In this document: positions 17,324-25,305 of the stretch, one piece after another
Numbering within the stretch: position 1 is the stretch's first letter
Layout: each line of letters begins with the position of its first letter
Assembly (NCBI GenBank): GCA_947500575.1
Contig: CANMSI010000002.1
Coordinates: 558,001-622,000 of the forward strand
Origin: an uncultured Flavobacteriaceae bacterium
GTDB taxonomy: Bacteria; Bacteroidota; Bacteroidia; Flavobacteriales; Flavobacteriaceae
Length of the DNA: 64,000 nt
Direction: 5' to 3'
Program-made: the position numbers and the translations under genes
Notes under the pieces: generated by a model
Database searches by the model: none
What the model saw: the letters and a program-made list of their open reading frames with translations, nothing else
What the model was told of the DNA's origin: nothing

Positions 17324-17373
17324 ATTTGAGACGTCTCAAATCATATATGAGACCTCAAAATACCAAATGAGTC
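17324..17373 (+). promoter_or_regulatory. Palindromic operator with three phased TGAG half-sites
   Basis: ATTTGAGACGTCTCAAAT at 17324-17341 is a perfect 18-bp palindrome. A weaker dyad, TGAGACCTCA, follows at 17348-17357, and a third TGAGTC at 17368-17373. The TGAG elements begin at 17327, 17348 and 17368, that is 21 and 20 bases apart, so all lie on one face of the helix. They end about 20 bases before a -7 box at 17395, the classic place for an activator. The obvious candidate protein is the AraC regulator encoded just upstream. Confidence 0.65.
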
Positions 17374-17394
17374 GCCCTCCTTTATTTCAATTTC

Positions 17395-17402
17395 TATGTT
17401 TG
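17395..17402 (+). promoter_or_regulatory. -7 promoter box of the DoxX/lipoprotein operon
   Basis: TATGTTTG matches TAnnTTTG exactly. No good -33 element lies 17-23 bases upstream, where the sequence is GTCGCCCTCC, which fits a promoter that needs an activator bound at the neighbouring TGAG sites. Confidence 0.5.
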
Positions 17403-17427
17403 TCTTGTTCAAACAAAAAACAACAAG

Positions 17428-17910
17428 ATGAAAACAATTTTAAGAAAACTTATTACACCAGTTACCCAAGTCCATTGGCTTGCAGATGCAATATTTGCAG
17501 TAATTAGATTTGTTTGTGGAATGCTTCTAGCCATTGATTTCGGAGCAAGCAAATTTGGAATGCCTTGGACAGATGAAGGTCAGAATCTTGGACTCTTTGA
17601 AGTTGCAGCTTGGTTTCCAGAAGATGTAGCCGCCTATGGAGGTATTTTTGCGATTGCCCCTATCTTCTTCGCATGGATGGGAGCCTTTAGCGAAGCAGTA
17701 GGAGGTATATTTTTGGCTTTCGGTCTTAAAACCAGAGTAGCATCCTTTTTAATTATGTGTACCATGTTAACGGCCATCTTTTTACAAAAATGGGGACAAG
17801 GTACCTGGAGCATGTTGCCAGCCATGGGGTTTCTTTGGGTCGCTACATATAACCTGTATCTGGGATCTGGAAGGTTTGGGCTCGACTATCTAATTGCGAA
17901 AAAACTATAA
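17428..17910 (+). CDS. DoxX-family membrane protein
   Basis: A 160-residue inner-membrane protein with four hydrophobic segments. The DoxX pattern is seen in AIFAVIRFVCGMLLAIDFGASKFGMPW, FSEAVGGIFLAFGLKTRVASFLIM and the C-terminal SGRFGLDYLI. DoxX-type proteins are quinone-reductase-like or redox-associated membrane subunits, but most have no proven role. It is the first gene of a two-gene unit with the lipoprotein that starts 15 bases later, under the AraC-type operator. Confidence 0.85.
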   Translation: MKTILRKLITPVTQVHWLADAIFAVIRFVCGMLLAIDFGASKFGMPWTDEGQNLGLFEVAAWFPEDVAAYGGIFAIAPIFFAWMGAFSEAVGGIFLAFGLKTRVASFLIMCTMLTAIFLQKWGQGTWSMLPAMGFLWVATYNLYLGSGRFGLDYLIAKKL

Positions 17911-17925
17911 CTAAAAAAAGAGAAT

Positions 17926-18318
17926 ATGAAAAAACTAATAAAATTATTCGGTATCATCTGTTTCTTTGGAATTACAAATGCCTGTGTACAACAAACACAC
18001 TTAAAAACAGTCACTTTTCAGCTTGACATGACGGCAGTAGAAAACGTATCTAAAGTGGGTGTACGGGGAGAATTTACCAATAACCCTTGGCAAGAAACCC
18101 TATACATGAGGGATGATGATACCAATGGAATATTTGAGATTGTTCTAGAGCAAAAAACAGCCAATAGTAGTGTAGAATTCAAGTTTGTAAACCAAAATGA
18201 TCAATTTGAACTTGATGGACAGGACAACAGAATACTACATTTCAAATATCAGCCAGAAACCATTGTATACAAAGCCATTTTTGATGATATAAATGAGGTA
18301 CAAATTGAAAGAAACTAA
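17926..18318 (+). CDS. Lipoprotein with carbohydrate-binding-like beta-sandwich
   Basis: A 130-residue lipoprotein: signal peptide followed by a lipobox ending at Cys20 (GITNAC). The mature part looks like a single E-set or CBM20/CBM48-like beta domain: TVTFQLDMTAVENVSKVGVRGEFTNNPW early, then SVEFKFVNQNDQFELDGQDNR, as in starch- or glycogen-binding modules. It is co-transcribed with the DoxX gene. Binding partner unknown; the carbohydrate link is an inference from the fold pattern. Confidence 0.65.
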   Translation: MKKLIKLFGIICFFGITNACVQQTHLKTVTFQLDMTAVENVSKVGVRGEFTNNPWQETLYMRDDDTNGIFEIVLEQKTANSSVEFKFVNQNDQFELDGQDNRILHFKYQPETIVYKAIFDDINEVQIERN

Positions 18319-18338
18319 TGTACTATAGAATTCTTCTT

Positions 18339-18367
18339 TTTGCTGTGAGCGGATTGTATTAATTTTA
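18339..18367 (+). promoter_or_regulatory. Candidate promoter of the kinase/phospho-lyase gene
   Basis: TTTG at 18339-18342, 17 bases, then TAATTTTA at 18360-18367, which fits the TTTG/TAnnTTTG pair with one mismatch. It lies 24 bases before the ATG at 18392. Confidence 0.45.
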
Positions 18368-18391
18368 CTTACAATCTGGAACACTTATCAA

Positions 18392-20650
18392 ATGAAAATT
18401 GAAGTTCTATTATCAAAATATTATGGATTAGAGCCATTAAAAATTTCCACCTTGGAAGGCTATGAAAGTACCAATTATAAGATTAGAACAGAAGAAAACA
18501 CCTATGTTTTAAAACAACATAAAAACAATAAAAGAACTCATGCGCTTTTGTTAGCAGAACATCGTATCATGGATGAGCTGGTAGCACTTCCGAAGTATGA
18601 GTTTTCTAGAACCATCTTAAATAAGACAGGACAACCAATGGTTGAAGAAGAAGACCATATTTTTAGATTGTTGTCGTATGTGGAAGGAGATTTTTTAGCA
18701 AATGTTGCCCATAGCAACGAATTATTACATTCCTTAGGAGTCTGTTTGGGCCATACTAATCGGGTATTCCAAGATATCTATGATCCTGTATTGTTTGCTA
18801 AGGAGACCGTTTGGGATTTAAAACACTTTAGATCTAACCACCCATACTTGGAGTATATCAAAGATTCCAAAGATCGTAGTTTACTAGCTTATTTCTTTTT
18901 ACAGTTTGACACCCATGTATATCCTGTTCAACATCTCTTAAGAAAACAAATTATTCATAATGATGCGAATGACTGGAATGTACTTACAACAAATGGAAAA
19001 GTATCCGGAATCATCGATTTTGGAGATATGTGCTGTTCTTGGTTGATTAATGAATTGGCTATAGGTTTAACCTATGCAATGATGAACAAAGAGTCTCCTC
19101 TAGAGGCAGCAATGCCCATTATTCGAGGATATCAGGGTATTTATCCTTTGGAGCAACAAGAACTAGATGTGTTGTATTATTTAATAGCTGCTCGATTATG
19201 CACCAGTCTTTGTAATTCCGCATACACCAAAACGCTTAAACCAGATTCTGACTATATTACGATTAGTGAACAGCCTGCATGGAATTTACTGCATCAATGG
19301 GTAGCAATAAGTCCTATAAAAGCAAAAGACAGTTTTAGAAATGCTGCAGGTTATTCCGTTTCTAAAAAGAAGCCCTTAGAAAAACAATTACAAGAGCGAA
19401 ACAAAAATATAAGTAATTCCTTATCATTGACATATGACCGACCCATTACTATGACCCAATCGGCTTTTCAATACATGTATGATGATCAGGGAAATACCAT
19501 TTTAGATGCTTATAATAATATTATGCAGGTAGGGCATTCGCATCCAAAAGTCGTAAAGGCAGGGCAAACTGCTCTCTCCAAGTTAAATACAAACACCCGA
19601 TACTTATACCCAGAACTACTAAGTTACAGTGAGAAATTATTGTCCAAATTTCCCACCACTTTAAGCAAGGTGTTTTTTGTTAATTCTGGGAGTGCAGCCA
19701 GTGATCTTGCCATTAGAATAGCCATGGCACATACGAAAAAGAAGAAAACCATGGTATTGGAACACGGATATCATGGCAATACTAGAATGGGCATTGACAT
19801 TAGTCACTATAAATATAATCACGCAAGTGGCGGCGGACAACAAGAACACATTGTAGCAACCCCCTTACCAAAAGTATTTGGAGCTGGCTTTGTATCAGAA
19901 AAAGAAGCTTGTTCACATTTTGTTTCAATTACTGAAAAACAAATTAATACCCATTCTGGAGAAATAGCAGCTTTTATAGCGGAACCTATTGTTGGCTGTG
20001 GTGGGCAAGTGCCTTTGGCAAAAGATTATCTTAAAACTATTTACCCAAAAATTAGAGCTCAGGGAGGCGTGTGTATTAGCGATGAGGTACAAGTGGGTTT
20101 TGGTCGTTTAGGTTCTTATTTTTGGGGGTATGAAATGCATGGTGTAGTACCAGATATGGTTATTTTAGGAAAACCTATGGGTAATGGGCATCCTATAGGT
20201 GCCGTTGTAACAACCAATGCGATAGCCAAAAGTTTTGAAAATGGTCCAGAATTTTTCAGCTCTTTTGGCGGTAACCCAGTATCATGTGCTATGGGTGAAG
20301 CCGTGCTAGATGTTATAGAGGAGGAAAAATTACCCGCCCATGCAAAAGAAATAGGAGTATTTTTGATGAAATTACTGCTCCAATTGAAAAAGCAATACTC
20401 GGAGATTGCAGATGTACGAGGTGAAGGTTTATTTTTAGGAGTTGAGTTGATAGATAAAAATGGAAGTCCAAATACCCAACTGGCCCATTCTATTAAAAAT
20501 GAACTTCGTGAACGAAATATTCTTATAAGCACCGACGGACCTTTTGATAGTGTGCTTAAAATTAAGCCACCTCTGTCTTTTACGAAGGCTAATGGAGAAA
20601 CATTGATAAAAGAAATTGAATCAATTCTTGCTGAATTGACAAAATTTTAA
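18392..20650 (+). CDS. Fused APH-type kinase and class III PLP phospho-lyase
   Basis: A 752-residue two-domain enzyme. Residues about 1-330 are an aminoglycoside-phosphotransferase/choline-kinase fold: the catalytic loop HNDANDWN with Asp191 and Asn196, and the metal site IDFGD at about Asp209. Residues about 345-752 are a class III aminotransferase fold, with the PLP lysine Lys594 in LGKPMGNGHP and DEVQVGFGRLG before it. This half resembles animal ethanolamine-phosphate and 5-phosphohydroxylysine phospho-lyases (GKPMGNGHP, FGGNPVSCA, EAVLDVIEEE) more than true transaminases. In animals hydroxylysine kinase and its phospho-lyase are separate proteins, so the fusion suggests one polypeptide that phosphorylates an amino alcohol and then eliminates phosphate and ammonia. 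Substrate (hydroxylysine, ethanolamine or similar) is inference. Confidence 0.82.
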   Translation: MKIEVLLSKYYGLEPLKISTLEGYESTNYKIRTEENTYVLKQHKNNKRTHALLLAEHRIMDELVALPKYEFSRTILNKTGQPMVEEEDHIFRLLSYVEGDFLANVAHSNELLHSLGVCLGHTNRVFQDIYDPVLFAKETVWDLKHFRSNHPYLEYIKDSKDRSLLAYFFLQFDTHVYPVQHLLRKQIIHNDANDWNVLTTNGKVSGIIDFGDMCCSWLINELAIGLTYAMMNKESPLEAAMPIIRGYQGIYPLEQQELDVLYYLIAARLCTSLCNSAYTKTLKPDSDYITISEQPAWNLLHQWVAISPIKAKDSFRNAAGYSVSKKKPLEKQLQERNKNISNSLSLTYDRPITMTQSAFQYMYDDQGNTILDAYNNIMQVGHSHPKVVKAGQTALSKLNTNTRYLYPELLSYSEKLLSKFPTTLSKVFFVNSGSAASDLAIRIAMAHTKKKKTMVLEHGYHGNTRMGIDISHYKYNHASGGGQQEHIVATPLPKVFGAGFVSEKEACSHFVSITEKQINTHSGEIAAFIAEPIVGCGGQVPLAKDYLKTIYPKIRAQGGVCISDEVQVGFGRLGSYFWGYEMHGVVPDMVILGKPMGNGHPIGAVVTTNAIAKSFENGPEFFSSFGGNPVSCAMGEAVLDVIEEEKLPAHAKEIGVFLMKLLLQLKKQYSEIADVRGEGLFLGVELIDKNGSPNTQLAHSIKNELRERNILISTDGPFDSVLKIKPPLSFTKANGETLIKEIESILAELTKF

Positions 20651-20693
20651 CAAAAAAAGCTATACATTTATAGCGCATCAAATCTTCAATTTA

Positions 20694-21071
20694 ATGAAAG
20701 ACGCTTTAAAAAAAGATATCGGTTTAGCTTTATTAAGAATTATCCCATCAGCGTTAATGCTATCTCATGGGATCCCAAAATTTCAAAAATTGATTAGTGG
20801 GGATTTCGGTTTTCCAGATCCTATTGGGATTGGTTCTACCCCATCGCTATTCTTAACGGTAATAGGAGAATTTATTTGTCCAATTCTTATTATTATTGGT
20901 TTCAAAACCAGATGGGCCGCCATTCCATCCTTAATAACCATGTTGGTAGCTGCTGTAGTTGTTCATGGGGCGGATCCATTGGCAAAAAAAGAATTGGCTC
21001 TGCTGTATGCGGTAATTTTCTTAGTTATTATATTATTGGGTCCTGGCAAATACAGTATTGATCGCAAATAG
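20694..21071 (+). CDS. DoxX-family membrane protein
   Basis: A 125-residue membrane protein with four hydrophobic helices and the DoxX marks GLALLRIIPSALMLSHGIPKF, VIGEFICPILIIIGFKTRWAA and a C-terminal LGPGKYSID. Shorter than the 17428 DoxX and not closely alike. The upstream gap holds TTGAC at 20636 and TACATTTA at 20663-20670 as weak promoter elements. The gene is convergent with holA, two bases apart. Confidence 0.85.
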   Translation: MKDALKKDIGLALLRIIPSALMLSHGIPKFQKLISGDFGFPDPIGIGSTPSLFLTVIGEFICPILIIIGFKTRWAAIPSLITMLVAAVVVHGADPLAKKELALLYAVIFLVIILLGPGKYSIDRK

Positions 21072-21073
21072 TA

Positions 21074-22078
21074 TTAGATAACTTTTACCAGTAGTTCTTT
21101 TAATAAATCTGCGTGGGTAACATTGTTAGCACCTACTCCTTTTCCTTGAAGATCTAATACCCTTAGATGAGAAATGATTTGGCTCACTTTTTTCATTGGG
21201 TAATTTTTAGCAGCTACTTGATATTCGCTCACAAAATAGGGGTTAATCCCTAAAGTACTTGCAACATTTCTTGGCGAGTGGTCTTTTAAACCATGGTAAT
21301 TTAACAATTGTGCAAAGAAGGTATGTAATAAAGTGATGGTAACTACCAATGGATTATCCTTTGGATTCTGAGCGAAATAATTAATGATACGTGTCGCTTT
21401 TAAAATATTACGCTCACCAATCGCTTTTTTTAACTCAAAATTATTGAAATCCTTACTTATGCCTATATTCTCCTCTATGATATCCGCTGTGATTTCTACC
21501 TCTTTTGAAATTACTAATTGAAGTTTTTCCAATTCATTATTGATCTTGCTTAGATCGGTTCCTAAAAACTCAACCAACATCACCGCAGCTTTAGGTGCAA
21601 TACGATAGCCTTTTCCCTGCAAAACTTTACGAATCCAATCGGCTACCTGATTTTCATAAAGTTTTTTACTCTCAAACAGAATACTATCACTTTTCTGAAG
21701 GGTCTTATATAGCTTTTTTCGTTTGTCAAGCTTATTGTATTTATAACAAATTACCAAAACAGTTGTAGTCTGTGGTTGTTCTACGTAAGAACTTAACTTA
21801 TCAATGGTCCGAGATAGGTGTTGTGCTTCTTTTACAATAACCACTTGCTTTTCGGCCATCATGGGATATCGTTTGGCATTCCCTACTATATCTTCAATAG
21901 AAACTTCCTTACCATACAATATCATCTGATTAAAGCCTCTCTCCTCTTCGCTAAGAATGTTATGCTGTATAAAATCTGCGATCTTATCAATGTAATACGA
22001 TTCTTCTCCCATTAAAAAATAAATGGGTTTGATGTCACCATTCTTAATATCGGATACCATCTGTTTTACTTCATTCAT
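21074..22078 (-). CDS. holA: DNA polymerase III subunit delta
   Basis: The clamp-loader subunit that opens the sliding clamp; 334 residues, usual length. The N-terminal AAA+-like part has KPIYFLMGEESYYIDKIADFI and YGKEVSIEDIVGNAKRYPMMAEKQVVIVKEAQ; the middle carries FLGTDLSKINNELEKL, typical for delta; the C-terminal helical collar includes PKDNPLVVTITLLHTFFAQLL. It is divergent from the HsdR_N-type gene with only 26 bases between them, an arrangement I believe is conserved in Flavobacteriia. Confidence 0.93.
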   Translation of the reverse strand: MNEVKQMVSDIKNGDIKPIYFLMGEESYYIDKIADFIQHNILSEEERGFNQMILYGKEVSIEDIVGNAKRYPMMAEKQVVIVKEAQHLSRTIDKLSSYVEQPQTTTVLVICYKYNKLDKRKKLYKTLQKSDSILFESKKLYENQVADWIRKVLQGKGYRIAPKAAVMLVEFLGTDLSKINNELEKLQLVISKEVEITADIIEENIGISKDFNNFELKKAIGERNILKATRIINYFAQNPKDNPLVVTITLLHTFFAQLLNYHGLKDHSPRNVASTLGINPYFVSEYQVAAKNYPMKKVSQIISHLRVLDLQGKGVGANNVTHADLLKELLVKVI

Positions 22079-22104
22079 CGAAAAAAAATCATCAAATTTG
22101 TGTT

Positions 22105-22551
22105 ATGCAGTCACTGAACTTTCCAGCATATAACTTTCGTCTCAAAAATAGCGAAAATAACGTCCATATTTTCGATGTGATTCGTAAAAAATTTGTGGTA
22201 CTACAACCAGAAGAATGGGTAAGACAACATGTGGTACACTATTTAATTGAGGAAAAAAAATACCCCTCTAGTCTTATCAATGTAGAAAAACAATTGAAAA
22301 TCAATGAAATAACAAAGAGATATGACATCGTAGTTTTTAACTCCGACGGTTCTATTGAAATACTGGTAGAATGCAAATCTCCAAAAATTCAGATAAGTCA
22401 AGAAACATTTAATCAAATTGCGCGCTACAATATGCAATTAAAAGCTTCCTATTTAATGGTTACCAATGGAATGGACCATTATTATTGTGAAATGAACCTC
22501 GAAGAAGAAAAATATACTTTTTTAAAGCATATTCCTGATTTTAACCGTTAA
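22105..22551 (+). CDS. HsdR_N_2-type PD-(D/E)XK nuclease-like protein
   Basis: A 148-residue protein corresponding to the type I restriction HsdR N-terminal domain alone. The nuclease core is visible: Glu near WVRQHVVHYLI, Asp in KRYDIVVFN, and ECKSP (ExK). There are no helicase or methylase genes nearby, so it is not part of a restriction system here. The fixed place beside holA suggests a housekeeping role, which is not known. Confidence 0.75.
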   Translation: MQSLNFPAYNFRLKNSENNVHIFDVIRKKFVVLQPEEWVRQHVVHYLIEEKKYPSSLINVEKQLKINEITKRYDIVVFNSDGSIEILVECKSPKIQISQETFNQIARYNMQLKASYLMVTNGMDHYYCEMNLEEEKYTFLKHIPDFNR

Positions 22552-22640
22552 TTTGTCAACTTCAAATTGTTTTTCAAAGAAAAATCAACATACTACGAAT
22601 CTAAATAAGCCTAGCTCCTTATAAATTAAGGTATTTGAGA

Positions 22641-23645
22641 ATGTCAAAGATAGCCGTCGTCATACTTAACTGGAATGGAAAAGAGTTGTTAGAAGACTAC
22701 CTTCCATTCGTAACTAAATTCTCTGAAGGAGCAACCATTTATGTCGCGGACAATGCCTCTTCGGATGCTTCTATCACTTTTGTAGAACAAAACTACCCCA
22801 CAGTTAAAATCATAAAAAACGTAGAAAACGGAGGATTCGCCAAGGGGTATAATGATGCTTTAAAACAGGTAGACGCAGATATTTTCTGCTTGTTAAATTC
22901 GGATGTAGAAGTAACTCCAAATTGGCTTGTGCCTATCGCAAGCGCATTTAAAAATCTAACCAAAGCCGCTATTATTCAGCCAAAAATACTAGATCTAAAG
23001 CAAAAGGATTATTTTGAATATGCGGGTGCTGCTGGCGGTTTTATTGATCAGCTTGGATATCCATTTTGTAGAGGGCGTATTTTCCAAGTCCTGGAAAAGG
23101 ACACAGGGCAATACAATGATACCAGAGAAATATTCTGGGCTACAGGGGCTTGTCTGTTTATAAAAAAATCAGTGTTTCAGGAATTACAAGGTTTTGATGA
23201 AGATTATTTTGCGCATCAAGAAGAAGTAGATCTATGTTGGCGAGCCCAAAACAGAGGCTATAAGGTATATTATGTGGGGACCTCACATGTATTTCATCTA
23301 GGGGGTTCTACTTTGAGTAATATGAATCCCAAAAAAACCTATCTAAATTTTAGAAATTCCTTGTTCTCTATTACTAAAAACCTTCCAAGGAAAAAGGCAT
23401 TTCCAATTATTTTTCTAAGACTACTTTTAGATTTTGTGGCGGCAGTGCGTTTTGTTTTTCAATTTAGGTTGATGCATTGCATTGCAATCTTACACGCACA
23501 TTTGAGCTTTTACAGGCATTTTAGATCAATGTATAAAAAAAGAGAAAAAGCCAATTTTATATTAAAGTACTATGCAACAAAATCCATAGTGTGGTCTCAT
23601 TTCGTAGATCATGTAAAGAAATTTAACATTTTAGTAAAAGATTAA
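22641..23645 (+). CDS. Family 2 glycosyltransferase (rhamnosyltransferase-like)
   Basis: Protein of about 334 residues from the ATG at 22641; an in-frame TTG two codons upstream is less likely. The GT-A fold is clear: VVILNWNGKELLEDYLP, YVADNASSDAS, NGGFAKGYNDAL, the metal motif LLNSDVEV, and the acceptor segment GFDEDYFAHQEEVDLCWRAQNRGYKVYYVG. The C-terminal end has a hydrophobic helix and basic residues for membrane contact. It probably transfers a sugar in cell-envelope polysaccharide or lipid assembly; donor and acceptor are unknown. It stands alone, not in a polysaccharide cluster. Confidence 0.9.
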   Translation: MSKIAVVILNWNGKELLEDYLPFVTKFSEGATIYVADNASSDASITFVEQNYPTVKIIKNVENGGFAKGYNDALKQVDADIFCLLNSDVEVTPNWLVPIASAFKNLTKAAIIQPKILDLKQKDYFEYAGAAGGFIDQLGYPFCRGRIFQVLEKDTGQYNDTREIFWATGACLFIKKSVFQELQGFDEDYFAHQEEVDLCWRAQNRGYKVYYVGTSHVFHLGGSTLSNMNPKKTYLNFRNSLFSITKNLPRKKAFPIIFLRLLLDFVAAVRFVFQFRLMHCIAILHAHLSFYRHFRSMYKKREKANFILKYYATKSIVWSHFVDHVKKFNILVKD

Positions 23646-23649
23646 CTAA

Positions 23650-23686
23650 TTTGCAGGAAGGTAGCACTTCATTTTATCTAATTTTG
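23650..23686 (+). promoter_or_regulatory. Candidate promoter of the OmpA lipoprotein gene
   Basis: TAATTTTG at 23679-23686 is an exact TAnnTTTG box, 32 bases before the ATG. TTTG at 23650-23653 could be the -33 element, but its 25-base spacing is longer than usual. Confidence 0.45.
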
Positions 23687-23718
23687 AAATCAAATAAATT
23701 AATTCTAGTATCATAATT

Positions 23719-24570
23719 ATGAAAAAAATCATCTTAGGCTGTTTAGGAATAACATTGTTGTTGTCTTCTTGTGTTTCGCAAAAGAAGTATGCTGAATTGG
23801 AGACAAAACAGAAAGAGACTCAGGATCTATTAAATTCTGCAACGGTAAAATTAAACGATTGTTTAGAGGAAAAAGCATCTGCTACTTCCAGATTGCAGAC
23901 TTTGGAAGATCAAAATGCTTTTTTAAAGGCAAATAATCAGGAATTAATTAACAATATGGGGAATCTTACAACGCTTACTACGAAGGGAGCTGAGAACCTA
24001 GAAAAATCTCTTGAAAGCCTTCAGGAAAAAGATTTGACGATTCGAAAATTGCAAGATGCGATCACTAGAAGAGATTCTGTAAACCTTTCTTTAGTTCAGA
24101 GTTTGAAGGGCGTTTTAGGAAATTTGGATGATCAAGACATTGAGATTAGTGTAGAGAAAGGTGTTGTTTTTGTTTCTATCTCTGATAAATTATTATTTAG
24201 TAGTGGTAGTTACAATCTTACTAGTAGAGCTAAAGAGATCTTAGGTAAAGTAGCTCAGGTAGTTAATAATAAACCAGATTTTGAATTTATGGTAGAAGGA
24301 CATACTGATGACGTTCCATATAGAAAAGGGGTGTTGTTAGATAACTGGGATTTAAGTACCAAACGTGCTACTGCAGTTGTAAGAGTGCTTCAAAACGATT
24401 ACAGCGTTGACCCTAAGCGTATGACCGCTGCTGGTAGAGCCGAGTATGTACCTGTTTCAACAACAGAAAAATCAAAAAATAGAAGAACACGTATTGTTGT
24501 TCTTCCAAAAATTGATCAATTCTACAATATGATTGAAGAAGGAATGAAAGACCCTGCAATCAATAATTAA
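23719..24570 (+). CDS. OmpA-family peptidoglycan-binding lipoprotein
   Basis: A 283-residue outer-membrane lipoprotein: signal peptide with lipobox ending at Cys18 (LLLSSC), a long coiled coil (about 25-125) and a C-terminal OmpA domain (about 150-265). The peptidoglycan-binding residues are intact: VEGHTDDVPY, DNWDLSTKRATAVVRVL, and NRRTRIVVLP. The likely role is to tie the outer membrane to the cell wall. It ends before a strong hairpin shared with the convergent Sua5 gene. A second, degenerate homologue lies at 31212. Confidence 0.93.
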   Translation: MKKIILGCLGITLLLSSCVSQKKYAELETKQKETQDLLNSATVKLNDCLEEKASATSRLQTLEDQNAFLKANNQELINNMGNLTTLTTKGAENLEKSLESLQEKDLTIRKLQDAITRRDSVNLSLVQSLKGVLGNLDDQDIEISVEKGVVFVSISDKLLFSSGSYNLTSRAKEILGKVAQVVNNKPDFEFMVEGHTDDVPYRKGVLLDNWDLSTKRATAVVRVLQNDYSVDPKRMTAAGRAEYVPVSTTEKSKNRRTRIVVLPKIDQFYNMIEEGMKDPAINN

Positions 24571-24586
24571 GATCTTTTAAAATAGC

Positions 24587-24624
24587 AAAAACGCCTTCCA
24601 TTAGTAAATGGAGGGCGTTTTCTA
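24587..24624. terminator. Bidirectional rho-independent terminator
   Basis: AAAACGCCTTCCATT and AATGGAGGGCGTTTT form a near-perfect stem with a short AGTA loop, with A-run and T-run on both sides. It lies between the convergent OmpA and Sua5 genes and can stop both. Confidence 0.85.
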
Positions 24625-24636
24625 TTTTAGGTATAC

Positions 24637-25257
24637 TTATAAAATTTCGAGACTTCCCTTTCCCTCTCTTATTACCACAGGCTCTCCTTCTGACAAATCA
24701 ATAACGGTAGAAGCCACATTATCTCCATACCCCCCATCAATCACAACATCCACTAAATTAGTCCACTTCTCTAGGATAAGTTCTGGGTCCGTAGTGTATT
24801 CTAACAATTCATCTTCATCTCGTATGGATGTAGAGACTATTGGGTTCCCCAAAGCTTCAACCAAGGTTCTTGCAATAGTATTATCTGGTACTCGAATCCC
24901 AACGGTTTTTTTCTTTTTAAAATCCTTTGGAAGGTTATTATTTCCAGGTAAAATAAAGGTATAAGGACCTGGCAATGCACGTTTTAATATTTTAAAGGTT
25001 GATGTATCTATCTGTCGTACATAATCAGAAAGATTGCTGAGATCTGCACAAATAAAAGACCAATTGGCTTTTGCCAGTTTCACTCCTTTAATTCGAGCTA
25101 TCTTCTCCAATGCCTTCGTGTTGGTAATATCACAACCCAAACCATATACCGTATCGGTCGGATAAATAACCAATCCTCCTTTCCGTAAAACCCTAACAAC
25201 TCGCTCTATTTCTTTAGGGTTCGGATTCTCCTCGTATATTTTAATAAATTCTGCCAT
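24637..25257 (-). CDS. tsaC: Threonylcarbamoyl-AMP synthase (Sua5/YrdC family)
   Basis: Makes threonylcarbamoyl-AMP from threonine, bicarbonate and ATP for the t6A modification of ANN-decoding tRNAs. The protein is 206 residues, the short form without a Sua5 C-terminal domain. YrdC motifs: KGGLVIYPTDTVYGLGCD near the start, KRALPGPYTFIL in the middle, VGIRVPDN, and GNPIVSTSIRDEDE. It lies 48 bases downstream of uvrD on the same strand and shares a terminator with the OmpA gene. Confidence 0.9.
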   Translation of the reverse strand: MAEFIKIYEENPNPKEIERVVRVLRKGGLVIYPTDTVYGLGCDITNTKALEKIARIKGVKLAKANWSFICADLSNLSDYVRQIDTSTFKILKRALPGPYTFILPGNNNLPKDFKKKKTVGIRVPDNTIARTLVEALGNPIVSTSIRDEDELLEYTTDPELILEKWTNLVDVVIDGGYGDNVASTVIDLSEGEPVVIREGKGSLEIL

Positions 25258-25305
25258 TATATTTTATCATCAAGCCTATCGCTTGGCATCTTTAATGCTA
25301 TAGAA

